Position numbers and translations under genes: made by a program. Shown here one piece after another: positions 49,328 through 60,400 of a stretch of 64,000 nucleotides of DNA; within the stretch, counting starts at the first letter, position 1, and every line of letters starts with the position of its first letter. The notes below the pieces were generated by a model. That model ran no database searches. It saw only the letters and a list, made by a program, of their open reading frames with translations, and was not told the origin of the DNA. Source of the stretch: Leptoclinus maculatus (lineage: Eukaryota; Chordata; Actinopteri; Perciformes; Stichaeidae); contig JAVDOI010000009.1 of assembly GCA_032191485.1 (NCBI GenBank), forward strand, positions 22,834,343 through 22,898,342, read 5' to 3'.

Positions 49328-51989
49328 CTGAGTAGTAACTCAGTTAAAAACATAAGCAGTCGTGTTTTTATGAGAATCATTTTGGATTTTTCAGTTTTTC
49401 CTTTTGTAACCACAGTATCACACAGTGTTATAACATGTGCGTCAAAAAGTGAAAAGGCTGCTGCCTTGTCCTGCGGTGCTGCCGTCTCCCGGAGCAATGC
49501 ACTTACCTGCGTCATGCACAGTAAAGCTTCTCATTAAAAGTCTCTGAATGAAATTGGACGGTGTAACTGTAGAAAACGGCTGTGTGGGAGGAAAAAAAGA
49601 ATGTTAGGAGCCCTTTTTTGTAACTAACGGTAGCCTAGATTTCAGATGATGATGTTTAAGCTGCTGACAGTTCAAACTCCAACCGCGTCAAGCCTTTTGT
49701 TTTGGCACAAAACATCCTGAAATTGCTGCGAGAAGTAGGTTACATCATCAAGCATTATATCGACACACGCTGTGTAGTTCTTCACACACAAACAACATTG
49801 TCTCTAATTTTTAAAGTTATTTTAAATGCTACATTTTCTCGGCCTATTAAACACCAAATTTCAGAGCGTGTGCGCGCTCCTCTTTAGACGGATCACTTGC
49901 TGCTGTCAAATAAAAATCCAGCAAAGCAAGCATAACAATTCCTCTCACCAAGGACACGCTCCGAATAGGCCTTTCATCCACAGTGCCAATACAACATGAC
50001 GTTACTTCATTTCTTCCCTTTTTGAAGTCTTTCTTGAAGCGGTGTTTTGACGGAGGGCGCCCTGGTTTGTCAGTATCCATTTTCATCCAAGTTTTTCCTG
50101 CAGCGCATTTGGCCCATATTTACGTTTACCCAGATTTCGCTTGGTCTGAGACATAAAAAGTGTAGATATGCCAAAATATTTTTTTATTTAACGGGATTAT
50201 ATTTAACTACAAGCCAAAAACTGTTCACAGATACCAGTCAGTCATGGATTAACCAATTTGAAATATTAATGATTGTGATGTTTTTCATGTTGTGTGATGT
50301 TATAAAACTACAAACTGGCTACAAGTTATACGTAAAAGCAATCATTATTGAACTCTCTATGACTTTGTGCAACCACAGAGTTAACAACATAGCAGATAGC
50401 AGGACACTGTTAAATTAGTTTTCTCATTTGCCTCTAGTAGTAATGGAGTCAGACAGATAGTTTTGGGTAAATCTGTCTAGGAGACGATTCTAAACAAACA
50501 CATTGCTGTTGAATTTTTTTACCATGCTAGCGGCTCTATGAAAAGCAACGTTTCCACTTATCTAGTAAAATACCTCATCTACTTGGATGATTGGGTACAG
50601 AGACATTCATAGAGATTCACAATGTATCCTCATGACTTTTCCCACATGTATCCCTTCAGGATAAATAGTAATAACTTTGGTGGTCCCTTCATTTCTCTTC
50701 AAGCTCCATCATCTGGTCAAAATTCCAATTCATCCGGTACTTTCGTTTATGACCAAATACCTGCAAAACGAATGACTTTCCCATCAGCCTCAGCGGTACA
50801 GATGCATGGCAGCATGGGAGACGTTAGCATTGAGCTGTAAGCCAACGTCTCACAGATCTGCGAGCATTGGCCGTATAAGGCTCTTTGTCGTGTTTAAATG
50901 GCTCGATGCTGCGAGCGCCTCAAACACAATGTCATTCATCTTCATTGTATTGGTTGGAGGCAGACACGGGTGACAGATCGCAACCTTTGGCAGTGAAACC
51001 AAAACTCTGTGTGGCAAGATGCCCCTTGAGGTTAGGGTTAGAAAGTGTTGTTTTTGAACTCTGCAGGGCCGTTGCTCTGTCACTTTGCACCCGACTAGAT
51101 GAGCTGTGGATTTTACGGCTATACTCGACCTGATTGTTTGGTGGAAATGAGCACAGGTTCAGCTGAACCAGGGATCTGAGCCGTATGTGAGTCAGAGAAC
51201 ATCAACATCATTCACTGGGGCAATGGAATTATCATCATTTTATGTGTTGCTAAGCTGTTACTGCTAATGTTGGGAACGGCCTTTAGTTTCTTTCTACAGG
51301 GCGCACTAAACTCAGACTAAACCACAGCTGCAGTTTACACCTCTTCTGAGGACGCAGCAATCACGTGACTTTAACACAGACAACACAGGTTTAACTACAG
51401 CTAAGCTTCTGAAAGAGCAGCAGCCGCGGCATGACTCGGGCTTATTGTCCAATTGTTTGGCAGTTTTTTTTCATTCTCCGAAACGGTGTCCCTGTTATTT
51501 GGGAGATAATCCAGAATAATAGGGACACTGACCATCAACAGTTTTCACTGGAACTACTTTATGGACAACTTTTGACAGTGTGGTCTGTGGATTGTTCACA
51601 ATAACGGGGACAGTGATATGGAATGTTTTTACAAAAATGAGCGCCACAATTTTGTTCGTCTCCGCTGTGTTGTGGTGGAAGCGGACATTTCAGAGACTAA
51701 TATCTCAAAAACCGTAACAAACTGCACCACAAACTGTCCATTGCTTGATACCTGCACATGCATGCTTATGATTTTGGCAAACTCGACTCGTTAAGGATGC
51801 GCTCGGGCAAAAGCAACCAATCAAACATAGTTGAAATGTGAAAGTCCTGAGTGTGTCTAAAACTTCTGCCATACGTATGGTTTCTCCAGGAAAGGAGACG
51901 GTGAAAGAAAAGCTATTTTATTGTGCTCATTTAGATTTTTTGACAAGAAAAGAAAGAAAGCCTCGGAGAGATGCTATGGCAGAGCGTTC

Positions 51990-52022
51990 TCTCTCTCTCT
52001 CTCTTACACTCTCTCTCTCGCT
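51990..52022 (+). repeat. (CT)n microsatellite
   Basis: CT run with an ACA interruption. Confidence 0.9.
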
Positions 52023-55000
52023 CTGAGTCATTCACTAGAAGAATGTAACACAAGCATCCGCTGAGGATTTCCTTGCATCATGCTCCGTTGTTTCTGTCCG
52101 TTGTCAGTAGGACCTCTATTTATTTCCACTTTCTAGGCATTGTAGTTTCAAAAACAGTTTATCTTCTTCACGCTTCAAAGAATAGCAGCGCTGATTAGGG
52201 TCACTGGCGACTGGTCGCCTCGACCGTCAGCTTGTTGTTGTCTGATTCCAGACCAGCTCTGCTACTCTCTGACACGGGAAGAATTCAGGCCATTAATGTT
52301 CATAAACAGAACAGGAAAAAAAAAAAAAAAAACAGTACTATAATACATCGCTACATTGATATTACTGTTACTCAAAGAATGCTCAAGTGAGGCTTAAGAA
52401 TCAAGCAATTATAAAATTGCAGTCGTGAAAGTATAAGTTAAGAAACCAGGAAATTCTTCGATTTTAAAAAAGATTAAAGAAAATCGAATGTTTTTAAGGC
52501 TGTTGTTAAAGTTAAAGCCACAATCTGGGACGTGTAATGCAGAAACAACCGCGGCTCGTCTGTTTCCTTTTGGATCAGAGCTGGATTGTTTGCTGCAGCA
52601 GCAGAGGAACCATCAATAGAGCTGCTGCAGCACAAGGAGAGGAAAACACTAATGAATGTGCTTTTGCAGTGCTACAAACAGCTGTGGTGATTTCACTAAA
52701 CCACGATTATGGCTTTAACTGGGCTTAATGACTTGAGCATTCTGAACTCATCATAGCAGAGAAAAAAAAAACAATTTGATACAGTGTTTCCATTCACCAA
52801 TAAACTTCTCATTGTTTGCCAGCTCTGTTGTAGTTCTCATCGTTGCTTCAAGGCTGGAGTCATTTCTGTTTCAATTCAAAAAGTCTGTATAAGCATTTGT
52901 AATTATAAATTGGTTGTCAATACTGAGAAAACTTCAAGCATGTTAAATTCAAAATCCAGTGAATTGAAATGTTCTCGACTCCATCCCTGGTTTACAGTCC
53001 TCTGAAATGAGTTGCCGCAGCACAGCTCCGTATAGAATAAACAGCAGTATTCTTTATCACATTTTACTCCTCTTTTCAGCCTCCAGTATTTAGATCCCAC
53101 AGATATACATGTAGTCTCTTTTCACCACGCTACTGATTCTTATCACGTTTTACTACAACACTTCTAATAGCGGGAACATTTTCCCGCTGAAAACCTTTTG
53201 ATAAGGCAAAACCCCATTGCCATTACTTCAATAGACGTCTGCAGTTGGCAAATTTGGGCTTCTTGCGGACAACATTTGGTTCAGTTGGTGACACAAACTG
53301 ATGTGATGAAAGGCGTCCATGAGAATCTGCCCTGAGTGGTCAGATCTTGCTTTTTTAGAAAGCCAAATATTCATTATTCATGTCCAGTTCTGAAACACGT
53401 GTGGCCATCTGGAGAGAGGTTTCTATCGGACAGATGAGGACACATGTTCAAATACAGCTTGTACATTAGAAAACAGAGATTCCAGCTGCTAAACAGTATT
53501 AATTTCTCAATGAATACATTCATCTGTGTGTGGTTGTGTGGGTACACTTGAATGTGTATGCATGTGCTAGAGTTGTTACTGCAAGGGTGATGGTGGGTAA
53601 ACAGCTGGGGCCGGGTTAGGGGCTATAGGGGTCAATTTACTACCACAGTACTTTGGTCTTAGAAATGATTGGAGGATAGAAGGGGAGCAGTGAGCCAATG
53701 GGGTTGAATCGGTTTTTTTGTGCAAATTGTTGTGTGTCGATGAGAAGGAGAAAGAGGTCTGTAAATAGGAGTATTTAAAATCATTTCAAATACTTCTTTG
53801 TGATTTGTCAAGTTGGCACAATGGCGCCACAGTGGAACCAGAGGAATCCAACAAACGAAAACAAGTGAAAACCTGGGAGATGGGAGGAGAGAGAGAAAGA
53901 AAGGATTTGTTGATAGAACACAGTGGAGCTACAGTGTATCGGGAAGCTGAGAGTTTTAGGTCTTTTCCTAAAGAGTCGTTTTTTGATTTTGAACAGTGCA
54001 GATATGTTTCCCCTGTGGGAATTAAAAGACATTCATTTGAAGATTAGAATTTTTTTTGTTTGATTTCAAAATCAAAAACGTACCGTTGTAAGTGAGCAGG
54101 TAGGTAACTAACTTGGGATTCTGGTTTCTGAAAAGTCTGAACGATTTCAAAAACCATGTTGTACAAACAAAAGCAGTCACCTCTGTTGCAAATATAGAAC
54201 TCGTCTGTACAGCGGCCCCCTCTTTAGGAGGATGAGGAGCAGGTGTAGTCGGGGGTTCACCGAGAGAAACGACGGGCCTGTTTGTTTAGGCTCAGCAGAG
54301 AGCACAGTCCTCTTGGTAGAAAAGAAGAACTCAAATGTCTCGTCCATTATTCTGTTTGTCTCTGTTGGCGTTCACTTCTCAGCTGAGAGGTTTTCGAAAC
54401 AGTCAAAACACAGTCACACGACAGAGCCATGCCATATTCAAATAATAGAATATTAATGATGTGGAGCATAGGAATAAGAAGAAGACCAGTAATGTAATAA
54501 GAATAATTAATAGTAATAACATATCATTCTAGGTTTTTAAATTCTCTCTATAAAAACAGTGGCGAGGAGACGTTGGTACACAGTAGGGCTCTACTATCCC
54601 CCCCCACTTGGTTGATTTGGCACATTATACTCACTTCCTGGTGAGAGCTACCTACTCATTCTCAGCACAGTTGAATATTACTGTTGCCTGGCGACCCATC
54701 CAGAATTTATCATTTTGACGTTTTAAATCTCCCAAATCACGGTAGATCTTTCAAAATGTCTTGTTTTTTTTACCGAAGCAGCGTCGCGGGGCGCGATGCA
54801 AAAAAACAACCTTTTCCCGGCAAGGCAGCATCTTAATCAATCCACCGCGGTGATGATAATTGGAGACGTTAATCTGCCGTGGTCAGGTGTGATGAATGTC
54901 AGTCTCGAGGCAGATTAAAAGCGTAGCCAGGCGGTTCAGGATGGGTTGCCTGGCAACATTTAAGGTTTCTGCTCTTAATGTTGATTTTTTTTTTTCTTCT

Positions 55001-55049
55001 CTTCTTTCAAAACTTAGTACAAATAGCTACATAAGTCTGAGCTATAATG

Positions 55050-55055
55050 TTTATT
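55050..55055 (-). terminator. elfn1: Candidate elfn1 polyadenylation signal
   Basis: Minus-strand AATAAA about 0.31 kb after the stop codon. It is the first canonical hexamer I saw downstream, with no independent support. Confidence 0.35.
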
Positions 55056-55170
55056 ACATTACAAAAAGTAACTCAGTCTCTCTATAAGCTATGATTTTTG
55101 TTGTTCAATATAATATATTAGTTTGGTCCTCCTTCATGTTCTCAGAAGCAAAGGCTTGGTTTGTGTAAAG

Positions 55171-55231
<61 letters not shown>
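55171..55231 (-). repeat. (CA)n microsatellite in the elfn1 3' UTR
   Basis: About 30 units, GT on the plus strand and so CA on the elfn1 transcript, 140-200 nt after the stop codon. Confidence 0.93.
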
Positions 55232-55234
<3 letters not shown>

Positions 55235-55366
55235 GATGTATGTGGGCAGTTTGATTCCGTAGATCCTGCGAGTTGTGTGTGTTTGTGTGTATTTACAGGT
55301 CGGTTTTGTATCAGTCTGTGTTGTTATTTTCCATCTTCAAAGTGTTTGGGGTCTCCAGATGTGGGT

Positions 55367-57455
55367 TCAGGTCTTCTGCTGGGCGGACACACCCTTCCAG
55401 TAGTCCAGTATGTCGTGAAGATCCTCATCCTTGGCAAACTGAACCTTTCGCCTCAGGGCGTGTCCGGCTGCCACGTATCCCTCGTCCTCCATGGACGCCT
55501 GCCGGTGCCGCTTCCGGTGCATTTTGAACCTCTCCCACAGCCCCAGGGTCGGGGTGCAGAGGAGCCCTTCGTCCTCCTCGTCCTCGTCTGGGCTGGAGCA
55601 GTAGCTGAGGTTGTGGTACTGGGGCGAGAGCGGGTAGTGCGGCGAGAGCTGGGAGTAGGCCAGCTCCCGCTGCTTGGCCTGCCTGCTCAGGGTGAGGGGG
55701 TCTAACGTGGAGGGCTTACGGCCACCCGGGTGGTGGTGGAGCTCCTGCATGATCTGGGGGTGGTGCTGCAGCTCCTGGAGGTGCTGCTGGGAGCCGGGAT
55801 AGGAGTGACGGTGTTCGTTGTACTGGCGGATTCTCTGTGCTTCAGCTCGTAAGATAGCCGCTGCAGGGGTGACCGTACGAATGGCCTCTCCGCCTCCCCT
55901 TTCCCCTCGCTCTCCGGTTGAGGTCCTCTCGATGTAACGGGTCTCTGACGAGTGGTAGCCTCCCTCCGAGCGGAATGAGCGAGGGCTCCGGGCAGAACCA
56001 GGAGAAGAGGAGGTGCTGGGCCTTTTGGAGGTCGGAGGTGCCTCCATGCTGTGGTGTCGCTGCAGAGAGTGATGATAGCTTCTCCCCCTTTCTTCTCTTC
56101 CTCCTCTTCCTCCCTTATACACCGGGGAGAGGAACTCGCCTCCTCTTTCTCTCTCTCCTTGCTCAGAGAGAAGCACCAGCTGTGGCTCTGCAGTAGAAAC
56201 CGCCCCTCCGCCTGCAGAAGAGGGAGATTTCCCCTGTTGGAAGGAGGTAGACTCCGATTTGAGAGCATCTATGCAGTTGTTGATGATCTGGTTGACTTTA
56301 TCAACTTCTTTAGCAATGGTTGAGATCTCTGCCACTGAGCCCTGGGGATTCTCTTGTGGCGACATCTCTCTTTCTCGCTCCCGTTCTCGATCTCTCTCCC
56401 TTTCGATGCCAGACCCTCTCACCTCCATGTAGTTAAGTTTGGCAGGCTTGTGCACCGGTGTTTCTATCACTTCCTGCAGCTTGTATGGATCAATCTCACC
56501 GCCCTGAGGAAGGTAAGGCATTCTGGGCAGACTCTCCCCGGCACCAAGCTTCTGGGAAACGGATCCTCCGCTCCCTCCCTCTATATCCCCTTCTCCACCA
56601 TACTTGAGCTCTATCAGAGTCCTTTGGATCCTGCTCATCTTCCTCTCCTTCTCCTGCATGATCCTTTTCTTCCTCAGGCAGTGGACAACAAGGCCAAGAA
56701 AGAGTAACATGCCGAACAAACAGCCCAAAATAGTCATAATGTAGTGGGTGGCCGACGACTGATTGGCTATCGTCTCTTCTCCGGCCCGGCGGCCGGAGGA
56801 GATGGTCAGACAGGTGTGGTTGAAGCGCAAGGAGTTTCTTATAGAAGCCACACAGTATGTGTAGTCGGTGTTGGGTTTTAAGTTCTTGAGCTCAATATCT
56901 TCCCTTTGATTTTTCAGAGGCTGGATATCTGTGAAGAAGCTGTTGTTGTAAAGCACCAGGATGTACATTTTCCTGTACGGGTGAGGAATCTGAACCGTGA
57001 TCACAGCGATCGAATGAAGCACCTGCTTTAGCGTGATTAACGGCTTGGTGTCAGTGAAAACGGGGCTTATGTTGATGACCTCATCAGGAGGAGTCCCGGA
57101 AGCACAATCGTCCAATCCGCAGGGAGAGGCAAAATCTGGGGGCAGGGTGGTGGAATCCGCCATGCCGATCGTGTAGTAGGGCGTCACGCTGCTGCCGTCG
57201 TCTGTGCAGACAAGACTGAGCACGTGCAGAGCGTTGCGTTGGGTCGGCATGCGGGGGTTCTGGCTCAGGAGGTTGTAGCCGAAGAATCCTTGAGGGGAGT
57301 CGCACACCATCCTCTCGCTGGTCCTGTTGGGGAAGGCTGAGAGCCAGCGAAGGAAACCGAGCAGCTCACAAGAGCAGTTGAAGGGGTTGGTGTAAAGTTC
57401 ACAAGTGGTCAGCTTCGAGAGTCCAGAGAACAAACTGCCATCCAGCACCTGGATC
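55367..57455 (-). CDS. elfn1: elfn1 coding exon 4: last LRR, LRRCT, FN3, transmembrane helix, cytoplasmic tail
   Basis: The exon begins GATCCAGGTGCTGG after TTCCTTTTCAG, with one nt completing Arg. It ends AQQKT and TGA at 55369-55367. It carries the LRR C-terminal cap (NPFNCSCELLGFLRWL), FN3 with HPYRKMYILVLYNNS and RFNHTCLT, a helix starting ATHYIMTILGCLFGM, and a basic stop-transfer CLRKKR. The tail has YMEVR, SVAEISTIAKEVDKVN, a Ser-rich HSLQRHHSMEAP region, EHRHSYPGS, and the conserved C-terminal KVQFAKDEDLHDILDYWKGVSAQ. An Arg/Glu run (ERERDREREREREM) is encoded by a GA/CT-rich stretch near 56360-56410. Long plus-strand ORFs over this exon are shadows. Confidence 0.98.
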
Positions 57456-60400
57456 CTGAAAAGGAACAAAGAAAAGAATCATAGATTTTTAGATAAAAAT
57501 GTCACCTTCATATACTCTCGTCAATCTGTCAACAATCAATTTCAAAAAGTGTTTTCACCAATTAAGCATTGCACGTCTGTTACACTGTTGGACTCATGAT
57601 GGACAGTGGGGGAAAATGTATGTACAGTTTTTATCCACGTATTCTTCTTTCTCATCAAAACCTGGCTCCTACAGTACTCACAATCAAACTCAATCGGCAG
57701 GATATGTATGTATATATATTTATATATAATAGGATATATTATGCTTCTATCTGCCAATGTTGGCTGAGGCAGAGATGAGGAGCGGGCTACAGAGTTCTGG
57801 TAAACTCACTTCTGTCTAACTCCACAACCCAAGATTTTATCATTTTCAAACTTCTAGTCTTCATACTCCTCAAGTAACATCACTGGAGGCAATTGATCCG
57901 ACATTGAATTTATATTTTCTGAACGTTTTCCACATATGCAGTAGTAATCCTCAAGACCTGTAAACAGACTTTAATGATCAAAATCTACAGGCTCTCGCTT
58001 TAAATCCACTTGCTACTTAGTCTTCTTGTACTTCAGTAAAACATTTTCCAAAATTGAACAAGCCCCAAAGAGCAGTTAAACGTACATTCTGCTGTTGCTT
58101 TTCAGTCAAGAGATCAATACCAGTTAAGGTACTAATAGTATGAACAAGACAGTTATTCCCACTGAGAAAAAGTATCTCAACTTGTGTTGCAAGAATGGCT
58201 TCTTGCAGCTTTGCAACATGGTTTAATGAGGATACTGTCAGTGAGAAGGGAAAACAAGTGTATCTAAGCATCTTCTGCAATGCTTTTTTCTCAGCAGGTC
58301 TGCAAAACATCAGTGCAAATTGGTGACTTTAGAAAGCGGCTCTTGATCTTTGATTCTGGGTTGATGACACCAAGCCTGACATCTATCATTGATGTTTTGG
58401 CTGCATTTAAGAAACTTAATATATTCTCCGATCTAAAAATGTTTCAAATCAGCATCATACACCAATGAACACAGAATTATGAACCCATGAAGAAAGATGG
58501 ATTGCGATGAGCCTTTTTCAGCTTTTCTGTTGAATTCCCCTTTTATGTTATGTCATTAAATGACAAAACTGCTGCAATAATTCTAATTTATTATTCGTTA
58601 GATTGTTTTATAACAGTCATCACATTGGAAATTGCTTGTTTTGTCAGTTTAAAAAAACCAAATATATTCAATTCACAGTCATGAAACAGATCTTATTAAA
58701 CCAAATCTCGTGAAGCGACTTCAACAATCATTCGATTATTAAAAGTGCCGAGTATTCTTTTCTCAAAGTTTTGTAATTGATTAATCTACAAATTGTTTCA
58801 GCTTCACCACAGCATGTCTTCTCTCTCTCACTAGACACACATACATGGACCCAGGTCGATACCTGTTCATGGAGAGGTCTATGTTCTCTATGTTAGGGCA
58901 TTCCCAGAAGGTGTTGGGTGTAACGGTCTCGATGAGGTTGGCTTGCAGGTAGAGATACTGCAGCTTGCCCAGACCACGCAGCATTCCCTCCGTCAGGTTC
59001 CTCAACTTGTTAAAACCCATCTGGAGAACCTGGAGAGGCAAACACAAGTGGGATTATTCTAATCTGTGAAGAGCCGGCCAGCGCCAAGCATCACACACTA
59101 CGAGCTGGAAACATGCAGAACAAACAGACGACGGTTCAGTACAATTCATGTTTCACATGGTGATCTAAGCCTCTATGCTGTGCCCAATTTACTAAGATCT
59201 TTTTTCTTCACATTTTACCTCCTGGCACAGCTCCAGCAGCTTGGTTAGTGTATGTCTCAGTACGCCTACTCATTATGGCTGCGTTCAGCTCGGTTTGGTG
59301 AAAACACTTTTGCCTGAATAATGAGCGAGCGTTTTCCTTCTTGTTTTTCTGTGTGTCCATCTGTGTGTATAATTCTGGAATAATTTAGATCCTTTACCCA
59401 AGTAAAAGTAGCAGAAGCAGCACAGTGTGGAAATACTCCACTTGATAAGTCCTTCATTCATAATTAGCATGAATTATTCTGAAGTGTTGAGTAAGTGATA
59501 CTAGCCATTATGAAGAACTTAAGAATGTTCAGTACCAATAACAAAATTATACCTTTTTTTTCTATTTACCAAAAGAAAGTTATGCATTAATGTGTAAGCT
59601 GCATTTTAATATTGCAAATCCTTTATGTCTAAAACATTAAGTCAACTATAACATTATCCAACATAACTCTCAAATACATGTAAATGTGGAAATTATTTCC
59701 CCTTGAAATTAGGTCAAGTAGTCGCATACGGCAGCTTGATCAGTGGTCCTACGCTTCAAACTATGAAGCTCCATGTACCTCTGTGGCGTCAGTTGTGCAT
59801 GTGTATATTGATGCTCGTTACATTTTCTAAATAAACCGCGGTCAAAGAAATCAACTTAGTTAGGTTTAGGCAACAAAACTACTCAGTTGGGTTACGGAAA
59901 AGATCGTGGTTAGTGATCTAAGTGTCAGTGTGTTCGTTGTGTAATTAAGTAGGTTATGCTACGTACTTGAAGTAAGTTAAGTATGTTACGTCATACACTA
60001 CTTTAAAATAACTCAACACTGACTTTCAGTTTCACACAGGACATTAACAATGACCTCCTGGGTGAAAGTCCTGCATGTTTTGACCTATCTTTATACTTTG
60101 TCCCTTAACTTTGTCCTTTACTGCCGCCATAACTACGGCCACATAGAGCATCATAGATTGAAGGGTAGGGTTACTGACCGAGCTGCTGTGTTTGAGGACT
60201 TGGAAGTGCGAACGAGCTGAGTTGTAAAGTATCTTAACATACTGTTATCTTAACATACCCGAATATGTCAACCAAAACACAGTACATGATGGATGCACTT
60301 TCCTGTATGTGCATTAACAAGTGCATCCATTAATAACCTGTGTCTAGAACTGCTCACCTGCAGGTTGAATTGTGCTGAGAACGCTCCGTCTTCCACATAG

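Larger units (their letters stand above)
39276..55032. other. Intergenic region between convergent mad1l1 and elfn1
   Basis: No gene is supported. It holds one clear hAT-like element (41401-42572), a possible LINE remnant (41030-41370), fish-type repeats (44085-44330, 48600-48970, 49215-49327), microsatellites and a C run. The 45460-45740 part has CACGAT/GATAATC words like the edge of another decayed repeat. ORFs such as 47798-48319 on the minus strand have no recognisable domain. The stretches 46640-47500 and 50050-54900 show nothing I can name. Confidence 0.75.
55033..55366 (-). other. elfn1: elfn1 3' UTR (probable minimum)
   Basis: Transcript downstream of the stop codon to just past a minus-strand AATAAA at 55055-55050. 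It includes a long microsatellite that reads (CA)n in the mRNA. The real 3' UTR could be longer. Confidence 0.45.
59030..60357 (-). other. elfn1: elfn1 intron, 1328 bp
   Basis: Donor GTGAGC, acceptor TTTGCCTCTCCAG. About half is repeat-derived (59380-59475 and 59700-60130). No gene is nested in it. Confidence 0.9.

Noticed and set aside
55172..56707. Plus-strand ORFs opposite elfn1 exon 4, the longest 177 aa
   Set aside because: Shadows of the long elfn1 exon on the other strand; the first also includes a translated GT repeat.
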